A stretch of 64,000 bases of DNA from 40-80 sp040394775 (GCA_040394775.1 JBEBRN010000009.1:1-64000); one strand, 5' to 3'. Positions 43,369-53,140 are shown, numbered from the stretch's first letter. Notes: generated by a model not told the origin, from the letters alone. Made by a program: numbers and translations.

Positions 43369-45498
43369 ATGAAGAAATTTTCGTTTAAAGCTTTGGCATT
43401 AGTTGCTTTACTTCTTGTTCAGCAGGTTGCTAAAGCAGATGAGGGAATGTGGCTCCCATTCATGCTAGGAAGAAATTATTCCGACATGAAAAAGAATGGT
43501 TTAAAACTGACACCAGAACAAATTTATTCCATCAATCATTCATCATTGAAAGATGCAGTTATTTCTTTCGGTGGATTTTGTACAGGAGAAATTATTTCAA
43601 ACAGTTCATTAATTCTAACGAATCACCACTGTGGTTATGATGCTATTGCAGGTGCTTCTACTCCGGAACACAACTATTTAGATAATGGTTTTTGGGCAAA
43701 GAGTTTCGGAGAGGAAATTGCAATTCCTGGATTGACAGCTACTTTCATCATTCGCATGGAAGACGTTACCGCAACAATCATGAAGGAATTGAAGCCAGAA
43801 ATGACGCTGACAGAAAGACGTAAAAAAATTGCTGAAATTTCTAAGAAATTGGAAGAGCAAGCGGTAGAAGGCACCAATTACGAAGCTTTCGTAAGAGATT
43901 TTTATGAAGGGAATGAGTTTTACTTGTTTGTAAAAGAAACATTTAAAGATATTCGAATGGTAGGAACGCCACCGCAATCTGTTGGAAAATTCGGAGGAGA
44001 TACAGACAACTGGATGTGGCCACGTCATACAGGTGATTTTTCTATGTTCCGCATTTACGCAGGAACAGATAATAAGCCAGCAGATTATAATACATCGAAC
44101 GTACCTTATAAGCCAAAGCATAGTTTGCCAATTTCACTTAAAGGAGTACATGAAAATGATTTCGCAATGGTGATGGGATTCCCAGGAAGAACAAACCGTT
44201 TCTTGCCTTCTTTCGGGGTAGAGCAAGCAATTGATATTGAACAACCTAAGATTGTAGAAGTAAGAAGAAAAAAATTAGATGTAATGGATAAGTACATGGA
44301 TAAAGATGTGGCTGTTCGTTTAAATTATTCTTCTAAGCATGCACAAGTGGCGAATTATTGGAAATACTTTATTGGTCAATCAGAACAATTGAAAAACAAT
44401 GAAGTGAAATTGAAGAAAGAAAAAATTGAAGCTGATTTCGCTCTTTACGCAGCGGATAAACCAAAATACCAACACGTACTATCCGATATGGAAAATGCGT
44501 ACAAAGTATTGGACAATACCATTTATTCCAAAGTATATAGAAGTGAATTTATGTTCCAGGTGGACATCAATCTGGTAGCTTACTTATATAAATTATACGC
44601 TGATTTCAAAACCGCTGGAAATGAAGCGTTAGCAGAACAATACAAATCAATTGCTAATTCTCGTGCAGAAACCTTTTACGAGGAGCGTTTGATGACTTTA
44701 GAAGTTGAGACATTAAAAGAAGTGTTGAAAATGTATTTAAAAGATGTTCCAGCGAATCAACGTGTTGGGATGTTGGCACACATGAATGAAAATGGTGTAG
44801 ATGCTTTTATTGCTAGAATGAAATCAAATTCTATTTTCATGTCTAAAGAACGTTATGAGAAATTCGCTCAAAACTATGATTTGAAAGCAATTGAGCAAGA
44901 TCCATTAGTGATTTTTGTAAAAGATATTGATGCAGGATACAATAGCACAATGACTCCTGAGGTAAAAGCAGCAAATGATAAATTAGCTGAAGCAAATCGT
45001 CTTTTTGTAGAAGCATTAAGAGATATGAATAGTAAGAAAATGTATGCTCCAAATGCGAATTCAACGATGCGTTTGACCTACGGAAAAGTATTACCTTACA
45101 CGACTAATGAAGGGAAGAAATACGATTATAGATCAACTATTGATGAGATGATTAAGAAGGAAGATCCTAATAATTTCGAGTTTGTCGTTCCTGAGCGTGT
45201 AAAAGAAGTGTACAACAAAAAAGATTACGGTCAATATGGAGAGAAAGGACAATTATATGTCAATTTCCTATCCAATAATGACATTACCGGTGGAAATTCT
45301 GGTTCTCCAGTAATCAATGGAAAAGGAGAGTTAATCGGTGCTGCTTTCGATGGAAATTGGGAAGCAATGTCTGGTGATATTTACTTTGAACCCAACTTAC
45401 AACGTACTATTTCTGTTGATATTCGTTACGTCCTTTGGTTAGTAGACAAATGTTATGGTGCTACCAACCTTATTGATGAAATGAAATTAGTGAAGTAA
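43369..45498 (+). CDS. S46 family dipeptidyl-peptidase (DPP7-like)
   Basis: Exported serine peptidase of 709 residues with signal peptide (ALALVALLLVQQVAKA). The catalytic His is in LTNHHCGYDAI, the Asp probably in GGDTDNWMWPRHTGDF, and the Ser in TGGNSGSPVING. S46 enzymes release dipeptides from peptide N-termini in the periplasm. The specificity position that is Arg in DPP11 (acidic P1) is Gly here (AAFDGNWEA), matching DPP7-type preference for hydrophobic P1. Stand-alone gene with its own terminator. Confidence 0.95.
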   Translation: MKKFSFKALALVALLLVQQVAKADEGMWLPFMLGRNYSDMKKNGLKLTPEQIYSINHSSLKDAVISFGGFCTGEIISNSSLILTNHHCGYDAIAGASTPEHNYLDNGFWAKSFGEEIAIPGLTATFIIRMEDVTATIMKELKPEMTLTERRKKIAEISKKLEEQAVEGTNYEAFVRDFYEGNEFYLFVKETFKDIRMVGTPPQSVGKFGGDTDNWMWPRHTGDFSMFRIYAGTDNKPADYNTSNVPYKPKHSLPISLKGVHENDFAMVMGFPGRTNRFLPSFGVEQAIDIEQPKIVEVRRKKLDVMDKYMDKDVAVRLNYSSKHAQVANYWKYFIGQSEQLKNNEVKLKKEKIEADFALYAADKPKYQHVLSDMENAYKVLDNTIYSKVYRSEFMFQVDINLVAYLYKLYADFKTAGNEALAEQYKSIANSRAETFYEERLMTLEVETLKEVLKMYLKDVPANQRVGMLAHMNENGVDAFIARMKSNSIFMSKERYEKFAQNYDLKAIEQDPLVIFVKDIDAGYNSTMTPEVKAANDKLAEANRLFVEALRDMNSKKMYAPNANSTMRLTYGKVLPYTTNEGKKYDYRSTIDEMIKKEDPNNFEFVVPERVKEVYNKKDYGQYGEKGQLYVNFLSNNDITGGNSGSPVINGKGELIGAAFDGNWEAMSGDIYFEPNLQRTISVDIRYVLWLVDKCYGATNLIDEMKLVK

Positions 45499-45517
45499 AG
45501 CGTATTTAGAAAAGATG

Positions 45518-45556
45518 AAAAGGTCGTGTAAGCTTTGAGTTTACACGACCTTTTTT
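45518..45556 (+). terminator. Terminator after the S46 peptidase
   Basis: A 14-bp perfect stem (AAAAGGTCGTGTAA pairs with TTACACGACCTTTT) closes a nine-base loop and ends in a T-run. Confidence 0.85.
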
Positions 45557-45638
45557 GTATACTGAATTAGAATGTGTCTCAATGTAAATCCCTTCGAAAT
45601 AAAATAATTACAATAAAATTAAATCCAAACACTTTTTC

Positions 45639-45646
45639 TATCTTTG
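45639..45646 (+). promoter_or_regulatory. Predicted -7 element of the Smr / yaaA / membrane-protein unit
   Basis: TATCTTTG, exact TAnnTTTG match, 19 bases before the GTG start at 45666. Confidence 0.55.
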
Positions 45647-45665
45647 TGCATACACCTATTACAAC

Positions 45666-46235
45666 GTGGACACATTTCAAATAAACGAGAAAGTAGCTTT
45701 TCTACACGAGCAAGGACAAGGAATTGTCAAAGGATTTAAATCTAAAAATGAACTTATCATCGAAGATGAGACGGGATTTGAACGCTTTTTTCCGATTACA
45801 GAAGTGATCAAAATTCATTCGACTAATTTTAGTCTAGGTCGTCATGCTATTCCTGATAAGGAAGGTAGTGTAAAAGAGAAAAGCGCCGTTATCTACGAAC
45901 GAGAAGAACAAATTTATGGAAATACTAACTCATCTAAATTTTGGGAAATAGATTTACACATTGAAGAAATTTTAGACTCTCATCGTGGGATGAGTAATGC
46001 GGAGATATTGAAGCGACAATTATCAGAATTCCGATCGTTTTATGCAAAAGCCATTCACCGTCGTATACCTAAAATAATAGTTATTCATGGAGTAGGAGAG
46101 GGTGTTTTAAAAGATGAGATTCGTTTATTTTTATCCAAAAAGGAAAACATTGAATATTTCGATGCTTCGTATCTTGATTATGGAAAGGGAGCCACTGAAA
46201 TACGATTTTCGCAACGATTATTTGAACAATTATGA
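45666..46235 (+). CDS. Smr-domain protein (DUF2027-like)
   Basis: Protein of 189 residues starting with GTG. A small N-terminal beta domain (about 1-55; FQINEKVAFLHEQGQGIVKG) precedes an Smr domain (about 98-189) with the hallmark motifs IDLHIEEI and VIHGVGEGVLKDEI. Smr domains are nucleases or RNA/DNA-binding units linked to ribosome rescue or mismatch handling; the small Bacteroidota version is uncharacterised. It overlaps yaaA by four bases. Confidence 0.88.
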   Translation: MDTFQINEKVAFLHEQGQGIVKGFKSKNELIIEDETGFERFFPITEVIKIHSTNFSLGRHAIPDKEGSVKEKSAVIYEREEQIYGNTNSSKFWEIDLHIEEILDSHRGMSNAEILKRQLSEFRSFYAKAIHRRIPKIIVIHGVGEGVLKDEIRLFLSKKENIEYFDASYLDYGKGATEIRFSQRLFEQL

Positions 46236-46987
46236 AAATATTACTTTCTCCAGCTAAATCTTTGGATGAGGAATCGGTATATCCAGATTTGAATTTTACT
46301 TCTCCACAGTTTTTAAGTCAATCAGAACAGTTAGTAGCTGACTTACAACAGTGGAAGGTCGAAGACTTCATGAAAATAAAGAAGCTTTCTGAGGCGTTAG
46401 CAGTACTTAATTATGAACGTTATCAAACATGGGTGAGTCCCAATAAAAATAGTACGCAACGTCGCCCTGCCATTTTTGCTTTTAATGGCGAAGCGTATCG
46501 AGCATTGGATATTCATACATTGTCTGAAGAACATTACCAAACATTGAACGATTCATTGGTGATATTATCTGGTTTGTATGGTGCTTTGCGCCCTTTCGAT
46601 TGGATTTTTCCCTACCGTTTGGAAATGGGAACAAAAGGTGAATTTGATGGAAATAAAAATCTGTATGACTTCTGGGGAACAACAATCTTAGATTATTTGA
46701 ATAAGAACGAAAAAGAGGTTGTTTTTAATCTAGCCTCTGAAGAATACTTTAAGGCAGCACGTTTAAAAGAGGTGAAAGCAAAGGTTATCACACCCGTTTT
46801 TAAAGAATTAAAAAATGGACAATTTAAAACGGTAGCGATATATGCAAAAAATCAACGTGGTAAATTTTCTCGATTTTTGATTGAGAATCCAAACTTATCG
46901 TTGGAGGAATATCAAATGTATCAACAAGACGGTTATCTTTATGACGAAAAACTATCCACTAACAATGAGTGGATTTTTGTAAGATAG
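46232..46987 (+). CDS. yaaA: Peroxide stress protein YaaA
   Basis: YaaA/DUF328 protein of 251 residues. It begins MKILLSPAKSLDEE and contains LSGLYGALRPFDWIFPYRLE, LYDFWGTTILDYLN and NLASEEYFKAA, all family blocks. In E. coli YaaA lowers free iron during hydrogen peroxide stress and the fold includes a DNA-binding-like motif. ATGA overlap with the Smr gene and no gap to the membrane protein gene after it indicate one transcript. Confidence 0.95.
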   Translation: MKILLSPAKSLDEESVYPDLNFTSPQFLSQSEQLVADLQQWKVEDFMKIKKLSEALAVLNYERYQTWVSPNKNSTQRRPAIFAFNGEAYRALDIHTLSEEHYQTLNDSLVILSGLYGALRPFDWIFPYRLEMGTKGEFDGNKNLYDFWGTTILDYLNKNEKEVVFNLASEEYFKAARLKEVKAKVITPVFKELKNGQFKTVAIYAKNQRGKFSRFLIENPNLSLEEYQMYQQDGYLYDEKLSTNNEWIFVR

Positions 46988-48385
46988 ATGAATGGATTAA
47001 CATTTACGTATTCGTTTGATACTCCCGGTATTTTAAAGGCGTTAAGCGTTGTTGATATTGCGTTTTCGTTTTTATGGTTGGTGGTTGTTTTCTTTTTACT
47101 GTTTTTATATAGAAATACTAAAGAGACGAGAGAATACAAATACTTTCTTCCTTTTTTCTTGTTTAAGGTTGTCGGGTTATTTGCATTTGTATTTCTATAC
47201 ATCTATTATTATGGTGGTGGAGACAGCGTTGCCTTTTGGTCAGGAGCAAATAGTCTAGTAGATTTAAGTTTGACTGATTTTCAAGCGTTTACAAATGAAA
47301 TGTTCAACAGTAGTTCTGATGTTGGGTATATCAATGAATTTATGTTGCACGGAATTCCCTATCCAAGCTGGATTGTTAGAGAACCAGAAGGTTACTTTAC
47401 GTCTAAAATAGTATGGTTTTTAAATCTAATTTCAGGTAAAAACTATCTGCTTGTTTCCATGTATTTTATGTTGTTTTCATTTTTAGCACAATGGAAATTA
47501 TATCAATTCATTGTCACTCATTTTTCGGTCAGGTCATCCTCTAAATTTCATCTATTTTTCTTATTTATTCCATCGGTTGCTTTTTGGTGTACAGGTGTTT
47601 CCAAAGATACATTAGTGCTAATTGGAATATTGAGTCTAACCCGTTTATTGTTAAAATGGTTTGTGATTAAGGACCGGCGTTTAAGTACTATTTTTTGGAT
47701 TGTTTTTTATAGCTGGCTACTCATTAAAACACGTGAAATTACCTTTATTCTACTTGGTGTGAGTTTTGGAATGATGTGGCTATTTACATTGGTAAATGCT
47801 GCTCGCGGTGGTTTTGTAAGAGGATTTTTGCGCTTTTTTTTAGCTTTAGTGGGCGTTTTAATTGTTCTGATAGGGTTTTATTCATTTGGGTTAAATGAGT
47901 TTATGGATAATTACCTGGTGGAAGCTTCTGTTACGGCACAAGATTTTACTCAAAATGCAGCATATACCGGTGCGAAATATGATTTAGGGATTTCTGACTT
48001 TAGTTACCTTAGCCTTATAAAAGCAACACCGCTGGCTATCATTGCTGGATTATTTCGACCTTTTATTTGGGAGTCGTTGTCGGCTACATTAATTCTGAAT
48101 GGATTAGAAGGTACTATTTTAATATACTTCATGATTCGAAACGTTTTTATGAAGTGGAGAGGATTCGTTAGCTTGATTTTCAACCATAGACTTCTCTTGT
48201 TTTCGTTGATCTTCTCCCTTTTATTTGCCTTTTCCACAGGTTTGACTGCGGTTATATTTGGTGTTTTAGTAAGATTAAGAGCACCATTATTAGTGTTTCT
48301 AGTTGTGGTCATTTTCTGGAAAGAATTTAGAAAAGGAGTAGTAAAAGATTCTCCGATGAAATCTAAACAATTAGAAGTCGAATAG
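46988..48385 (+). CDS. Uncharacterised multi-pass membrane protein (O-antigen ligase/polymerase-like layout)
   Basis: Protein of 465 residues with about 11-12 hydrophobic segments. A large extra-membrane loop (about residues 75-135; YYYGGGDSVAFWSGANSL) and the phrase FWCTGVSKDTLVLIGIL, common in EpsG/O-antigen-polymerase-like proteins of this phylum, are seen. No motif allows a firm role. Its ATG follows the yaaA stop directly, so it is translated from the same message. Confidence 0.75.
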   Translation: MNGLTFTYSFDTPGILKALSVVDIAFSFLWLVVVFFLLFLYRNTKETREYKYFLPFFLFKVVGLFAFVFLYIYYYGGGDSVAFWSGANSLVDLSLTDFQAFTNEMFNSSSDVGYINEFMLHGIPYPSWIVREPEGYFTSKIVWFLNLISGKNYLLVSMYFMLFSFLAQWKLYQFIVTHFSVRSSSKFHLFFLFIPSVAFWCTGVSKDTLVLIGILSLTRLLLKWFVIKDRRLSTIFWIVFYSWLLIKTREITFILLGVSFGMMWLFTLVNAARGGFVRGFLRFFLALVGVLIVLIGFYSFGLNEFMDNYLVEASVTAQDFTQNAAYTGAKYDLGISDFSYLSLIKATPLAIIAGLFRPFIWESLSATLILNGLEGTILIYFMIRNVFMKWRGFVSLIFNHRLLLFSLIFSLLFAFSTGLTAVIFGVLVRLRAPLLVFLVVVIFWKEFRKGVVKDSPMKSKQLEVE

Positions 48386-48483
48386 ATTGAGTTATTCGAA
48401 CTTTTAATTAATATATTGGACTTATTGACTATTGTAGTTTGATAAAAACCAAATTCCTGTATTTTTTAACCTTAAAAGTATCT

Positions 48484-48491
48484 TACTTTTG
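48484..48491 (+). promoter_or_regulatory. Predicted -7 element of the GloVer-repeat gene
   Basis: TACTTTTG, exact TAnnTTTG match, 46 bases before the ATG at 48538. Confidence 0.45.
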
Positions 48492-48537
48492 AATTCTATT
48501 AATTAAATAATTAGAATAGTATTTATTTGAAACACAT

Positions 48538-50292
48538 ATGATGAAAAAATTATTTGCCGCAACAATTCTTTTTATAGGGTTCTTGTTTATCTCTTTTACA
48601 ACTTCAGCACAATACACGAAATTATTAGATTTTGACGGAATCAATGGTCAGAGTGCCTATGGTAATCTCGTTTCAGATGGTACTTTTTTATATGGAATGA
48701 CACAATTAGGTGGCGCAAATAGTAAAGGAGTCATCTTTAGAATAAAATCAGATGGTACGGATTATACTAATCTCTTAGATTTTAATGGAACAGATAATGG
48801 AGCATATCCTTTAGGTTCTCTTGTTTTGGACGGCACGTACTTGTACGGTATGACTCTTCAAGGAGGAACAAATAACAAGGGAGTTGTCTTTAAAATAAAG
48901 CTAGATGGAACAAACTTCAGTAAGCTCTTAGACTTCGAAGGTATAAATGGTCAAGCTCCCAATGGGGCTTTGATTATAGATGGCGAGTATTTGTATGGAA
49001 TGACAAATAAAGGAGGAGTTAATAATAAAGGAGTTGTTTTCAAGATCAAATTAGATGGTGCAGATTATACAAATCTCTTAGATTTTGATGGTGGAAACAA
49101 TGGCGAGTCCCCTAATGGTTCATTAATCTCAGATGGTGAGTATTTGTATGGAATGACATCCAAAGGTGGATTGATTGATTTTGGAGTGATTTTTAAGATT
49201 AAGTTAGATGGTTCGGATTATGTAAAACTCTTAGATTTTGATGGAACAAATAATGGTCAAAACCCTTTAGGATCCCTAATTTCTGATGGTACTTACTTTT
49301 ATGGAATGACAGCATATGGTGGCGTAAATAATTGGGGTGTGATTTTTAAAATAAAACCAGATGGCACGGATTATACTAATCTCTTAGATTTTAATGGATT
49401 AAATAACGGTCAAAACCCAAATGGTTCCCTTATCTTATCAGGTTCTCATTTGTATGGAATGACGCTAGTTGGTGGATTAAATAATAAAGGCTTAATGTTT
49501 AAAATTAAGCCAGATGGGACAAATTATTCTAAACTAATGGATTTTGGAGGGACAGATGGTTATAGTCCTTCTAATTCACTTATTTCAGATGGTGCTAACC
49601 TATACGGGATGACTAAAGAGGGAGGGGCAAACAGTAAAGGTGTTGTTTTTAAATATAACCATTGTACTCCATCAGCAAGAACAGAAGTTCAAACAGCTTG
49701 TAATTCATATACGTGGCCATTAAATAATAAAACATACACTGAAAGCATAAATACAGCTAAAGTGACATTAATAAATGCAGTAGGTTGTGATAGTGTAATT
49801 ACTTTAAACCTAACAATTGAACCTAGTGATATAACAATAGATAATTCTCTATCTCCCACTTTAAAAGCGAATCAAACAGGAGCAACATATCAATGGATTG
49901 ATTGTGATAATGGAAACTCACCAATAGTCGGTGAGACAGGACAAAGTTTTACTGCTACCAATACTGGAAATTATGCAGTAGAAATTACAGTAGACTCGTG
50001 TACTCAGATTTCTGTTTGTGAAAGTGTTACAGTGGTTGGTATAAAGGAACAAGTGGAAAATACGATTTCAATTTACCCTAATCCAACAAGTGGACTTATT
50101 ACCATTAACTTACATAATATTAGTAGCTTGGTAAGTTATAAGATTACAACAATAGATGGTAAATTGGTTGAAACTGGTAATACATCAAACAACTTAATAA
50201 GTATTGATTTAGGAAACGAAAGCAAAGGTCTTTACTTTATCAGCATTCATCAAGAAGGCAGTGAAAATGTCTTTAAAGTGGTGAAACAGTAA
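48538..50292 (+). CDS. Seven-repeat GloVer-type beta-propeller protein with T9SS sorting domain
   Basis: Secreted protein of 584 residues. Seven repeats of about 50 residues (residues 29-378) follow the pattern LLDFDG-x-NNG, GSLISDGTYLYGMT, GG-x-NN-x-GVIFKIK-x-DGT, which is the GloVer choice-of-anchor tandem repeat. Seven copies suit a closed seven-bladed propeller. A C-terminal linker with two Cys-containing Ig-like parts (about 380-500) leads to a Por sorting domain (ISIYPNPTSGLITINLH). Ligand unknown; surface exposure by T9SS is expected. Start could also be the second Met. Confidence 0.9.
   Translation: MMKKLFAATILFIGFLFISFTTSAQYTKLLDFDGINGQSAYGNLVSDGTFLYGMTQLGGANSKGVIFRIKSDGTDYTNLLDFNGTDNGAYPLGSLVLDGTYLYGMTLQGGTNNKGVVFKIKLDGTNFSKLLDFEGINGQAPNGALIIDGEYLYGMTNKGGVNNKGVVFKIKLDGADYTNLLDFDGGNNGESPNGSLISDGEYLYGMTSKGGLIDFGVIFKIKLDGSDYVKLLDFDGTNNGQNPLGSLISDGTYFYGMTAYGGVNNWGVIFKIKPDGTDYTNLLDFNGLNNGQNPNGSLILSGSHLYGMTLVGGLNNKGLMFKIKPDGTNYSKLMDFGGTDGYSPSNSLISDGANLYGMTKEGGANSKGVVFKYNHCTPSARTEVQTACNSYTWPLNNKTYTESINTAKVTLINAVGCDSVITLNLTIEPSDITIDNSLSPTLKANQTGATYQWIDCDNGNSPIVGETGQSFTATNTGNYAVEITVDSCTQISVCESVTVVGIKEQVENTISIYPNPTSGLITINLHNISSLVSYKITTIDGKLVETGNTSNNLISIDLGNESKGLYFISIHQEGSENVFKVVKQ
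48622..49666 (+). repeat. Seven tandem about 150-bp coding repeats in the GloVer gene
   Basis: Seven units of 147-153 bases encode the propeller blades. The DNA is also repeated (for example ACAAATCTCTTAGATTTTGA-like stretches), so unequal recombination could change copy number. Confidence 0.75.
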
Positions 50293-50315
50293 GGAAATAT
50301 AAATTAAACGAACGA

Positions 50316-50351
50316 AGCAGACTTCACGATAATGTGGGGTCTGCTTTTTTA
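50316..50351 (+). terminator. Terminator after the GloVer-repeat gene
   Basis: AGCAGAC and GTCTGCT arms around a 16-base loop, followed by TTTTT. Confidence 0.7.
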
Positions 50352-50401
50352 TTGAAAAGTAATTAGGTTTAATTTTCAATCGAGTGTGGCATTTATTACA
50401 T

Positions 50402-50409
50402 TACTTTTG
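50402..50409 (+). promoter_or_regulatory. Predicted -7 element of the DEAD-box helicase gene
   Basis: TACTTTTG, exact TAnnTTTG match, 20 bases before the ATG at 50430. Confidence 0.5.
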
Positions 50410-50429
50410 TTCTAAGTAAAGAAAGCATT

Positions 50430-51650
50430 ATGAAGTTTGAAGATTACCGTATATCAGACAGTATAAAAAAAGCATTAGAGGAATTAGACTTTAAACGTCC
50501 AACCGACATTCAGTTTAGAGCGATTCAATCGATATTGAACGGTGAAGACGTACTAGCTATTGCTCAGACGGGAACGGGTAAGACAGCTGCTTTTGTCATT
50601 CCGGCAATTGAGATGATTCTTCAAGAAAGAAAAAAGAAACAAGAGGCAAATATTCGTTGCTTGGTGTTGGTGCCGACAAGAGAATTAGCTGTTCAAATTA
50701 CGGGAGTTTTTGAACAGATGGCTAAGTATTCAAATATAAAGTTTGCATGTCTACACGGAGGTGTGGAACAAGATAAACAAATAGATAAATTAACGTCTGG
50801 AGCAGAAGTGTTAGTTTCTACGCCTGGAAGAATGTTCGACTTGATTCACCAAGGATTTGTCGATATCAAAAAGGTGAAAATGTTGATATTGGATGAAGCC
50901 GATTTAATGTTAGCGATGGGCTTCTACAAAGACATTACGGATACTTTGAAGTTCGTTCCAGCAAATCGACAAACATTATTTTTCTCTGCAACAATTGATT
51001 TAAAAATTAAGAAATTAGCCTACTCGGTGGTGAAAAATGCCATTCGTATTCAAATCTCCCCTAAAAACCCTGTCGCTAAATCAATTGACCATGCGGTTGT
51101 TTTTGTTGAAATGGATGACAAACGCTTTTTCTTGGAGAATATATTGAAAGCGTATGAAACAAAGAAATTTGTTGTTTTTGTTCGTACAAAAATTCGCGCG
51201 GAAAGAGTTGTTGCTGCTATGGAAAGAGTAGGAGTGAAGGCTATTTTTCTTCACGGTGGTATAGAGCAGAAAGAACGGTTCAAAATTTTGGAAGCATTTA
51301 GAGAAGGGACAGAACGCGTATTGGTTACAACCGACGTTGCTGCTAGAGGTATTGATATTCCAAATGTGGAGTATGTCATCAACTATGATTTACCCGATAA
51401 TCCTGAGAATTATGTTCATCGCGTTGGTCGTACAGGGCGAGGAACGAGTAAAGGTCAAGCACTAGCATTCTGTAGTGAAGATGAAAAACCACTTTTGAAA
51501 GCAATAGAAGATTATACAGGGAATAATATCTTGCGTTTTGAAGTTTCACCTGATGAATACGATCAAATTTTATTGGATACGGACGATGGTGCTAACGATT
51601 GGAAACGACTAATGAAAGAGTTTAACACAGACGAGTGGGAAGACAAATAA
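50430..51650 (+). CDS. DEAD-box RNA helicase
   Basis: ATP-dependent RNA helicase core of 406 residues with little C-terminal tail. Motifs in order: Q motif (FKRPTDIQFRAI), motif I AQTGTGKTAAF, Ia PTRELA, Ib STPGR, II DEAD, III SAT, IV FVFVRTKIRAE-like strand, V TTDVAARGIDIP, VI HRVGRTGRG. It should unwind short RNA duplexes, for example in ribosome assembly or cold adaptation. The short tail does not show which one. Convergent with murB, ten bases apart. Confidence 0.96.
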   Translation: MKFEDYRISDSIKKALEELDFKRPTDIQFRAIQSILNGEDVLAIAQTGTGKTAAFVIPAIEMILQERKKKQEANIRCLVLVPTRELAVQITGVFEQMAKYSNIKFACLHGGVEQDKQIDKLTSGAEVLVSTPGRMFDLIHQGFVDIKKVKMLILDEADLMLAMGFYKDITDTLKFVPANRQTLFFSATIDLKIKKLAYSVVKNAIRIQISPKNPVAKSIDHAVVFVEMDDKRFFLENILKAYETKKFVVFVRTKIRAERVVAAMERVGVKAIFLHGGIEQKERFKILEAFREGTERVLVTTDVAARGIDIPNVEYVINYDLPDNPENYVHRVGRTGRGTSKGQALAFCSEDEKPLLKAIEDYTGNNILRFEVSPDEYDQILLDTDDGANDWKRLMKEFNTDEWEDK

Positions 51651-51660
51651 GAGTTGTTAC

Positions 51661-52665
51661 TTAAATGATGTTTACTTCACGCTCTAGCTCTATTCCAAAA
51701 CGGTTTTTGATAGATTGGATAATTTGAGAAGATAAATTGTAGATATCTGCCCCTTTTGCTCCGCCATAATTTACTAAAACCAAAGCTTGATTTTTATGAA
51801 CACCATAATTGTCAATCGTCTTACCTTTCCAACCATCTTGTTCAATTAACCATCCTGCAGGAACTTTTACTTCCTTTTCATTTATTGGATACGAAGGAAT
51901 CGTTGGATATTCCTCTTTGAGTCGATTAAACAATTGAATAGAAATAACAGGGTTCTTGAAAAAGCTTCCCGCATTCCCAAACTCTTTTGGATCAGGTAAT
52001 TTTGAACTGCGAATAAGAATCACTGCATCGCTTATATCTTTTATAGTTGGTTGATGAATCCCCGCTTTCTCTAATTCTGCCGTAATGGCACCGTAAGAAC
52101 TATTGATAGTTGGATTTTTACTTAAACGATAGGTGACCGAAGTAATGAAATACTGCCCTTTTAAACGACGTTTAAAGACACTTTCACGATAGCCGAATTG
52201 GCATTCCTCTTTGTTGAATCGATGCAACTCTTTCGTGTCAATATGAAAAGCTTCTAGTGATTCAAAAACGTCTTTAATTTCAACACCATATGCGCCAATA
52301 TTCTGCATAGGACTTGCGCCTACACTTCCTGGAATTAAGGATAAATTTTCAATTCCACCCCAATTTTTTTGAATAGTATGAAGCACAAATTGATGCCACG
52401 TTTCACCTGATGCCACTTTAACATACACATAATCTGCTGTCTCGTTGACTATTTCAATTCCCTTCAAACTGTTCTTAATGACTAATCCTTTAGGGTTTTG
52501 TGTAAAAAGAAGATTGCTTCCTCCTCCAAGAACTAAATAATCATCCGATGAGTGTAATGATAGTTGTTGCAATTCCTGAAGTGATGAAATTTCAATAAAT
52601 GAATCTGCAATGGCTGAAATACCAAATGTATTGAAAGACTTTAAGTTGACGTTGTGTTGAATCAT
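51661..52665 (-). CDS. murB: UDP-N-acetylenolpyruvoylglucosamine reductase
   Basis: MurB of 334 residues, type I. FAD-binding motifs are LVLGGGSNLLFT and LIPGSVGASPMQNIGAYGVE. The catalytic region includes FGYRESVFKR and GNAGSFFKNPVI with the Ser that protonates the enol intermediate, and the C-terminal Glu-containing block follows. It reduces UDP-GlcNAc-enolpyruvate to UDP-MurNAc in peptidoglycan synthesis. A -7 element (minus-strand TATTTTTG, 52680-52687) lies just upstream. Confidence 0.97.
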   Translation of the reverse strand: MIQHNVNLKSFNTFGISAIADSFIEISSLQELQQLSLHSSDDYLVLGGGSNLLFTQNPKGLVIKNSLKGIEIVNETADYVYVKVASGETWHQFVLHTIQKNWGGIENLSLIPGSVGASPMQNIGAYGVEIKDVFESLEAFHIDTKELHRFNKEECQFGYRESVFKRRLKGQYFITSVTYRLSKNPTINSSYGAITAELEKAGIHQPTIKDISDAVILIRSSKLPDPKEFGNAGSFFKNPVISIQLFNRLKEEYPTIPSYPINEKEVKVPAGWLIEQDGWKGKTIDNYGVHKNQALVLVNYGGAKGADIYNLSSQIIQSIKNRFGIELEREVNII

Positions 52666-52679
52666 AGTCCAAAAATAAT

Positions 52680-52687
52680 GAATTAGC
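52680..52687 (-). promoter_or_regulatory. Predicted -7 element of murB
   Basis: Minus-strand TATTTTTG fits TAnnTTTG, 15 bases before the murB ATG. Confidence 0.35.
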
Positions 52688-52752
52688 GATGATTAATTTA
52701 GCACTGCTTATATATTTGTTAAGGGTTGAATAGTTGATAAAGTGGTTACAAT

Positions 52753-52782
52753 AAAAAAAAATGCCACTCATTTCGAATGGCA
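52753..52782 (-). terminator. Terminator after the three ssb genes
   Basis: On the minus strand TGCCATTC-gaaat-GAGTGGCA forms an eight-pair stem (one G-T) followed by nine T residues. It lies 45 bases beyond the stop of the last ssb. Confidence 0.8.
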
Positions 52783-52826
52783 CTTTAGGTTTAGTTAAAT
52801 AGTGATTAGTAGGAAATCGTTCAATT

Positions 52827-53129
52827 TTAAAGACCGACTACATGTCTTACTTCTATTTCAGCGATTTTCTTTGTTTCACCTGACTTTGAAATATAGGTGC
52901 GATTAACCAATTTACCAGTGACGGCAATCTTCTTCCCTTTTCCACCAAAGTCAGCAATGAACTGTGCTAGATTTCCGAAACAAAACAACTGATGCCACTG
53001 AAAATTAACACCACCTTTTGCAGGTGAGGTAGTGACCATGTTGAATCGGGCAACTTTACTACCATTGTTTAGGTTGGACACATTTAAGCGTTCTCCCATA
53101 TTACCGATTAGTGTGACTTGATTATTCAT
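52827..53129 (-). CDS. Single-stranded DNA-binding protein, third tandem copy
   Basis: Single OB-fold SSB of 100 residues. MNNQVTLIGNMGERLNV, then VARFNMVTTS and FQWHQLFCFGNLAQFI, fit the SSB OB core with the Trp-containing strand. The end (KIAEIEVRHVVGL) follows the last OB strand directly, so the Gly-rich linker and acidic DDDIPF-type tip that recruit repair proteins are missing. It is the most divergent of the three. Eleven bases separate it from the second copy. Confidence 0.88.
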   Translation of the reverse strand: MNNQVTLIGNMGERLNVSNLNNGSKVARFNMVTTSPAKGGVNFQWHQLFCFGNLAQFIADFGGKGKKIAVTGKLVNRTYISKSGETKKIAEIEVRHVVGL

Positions 53130-53140
53130 AATAATATAGA

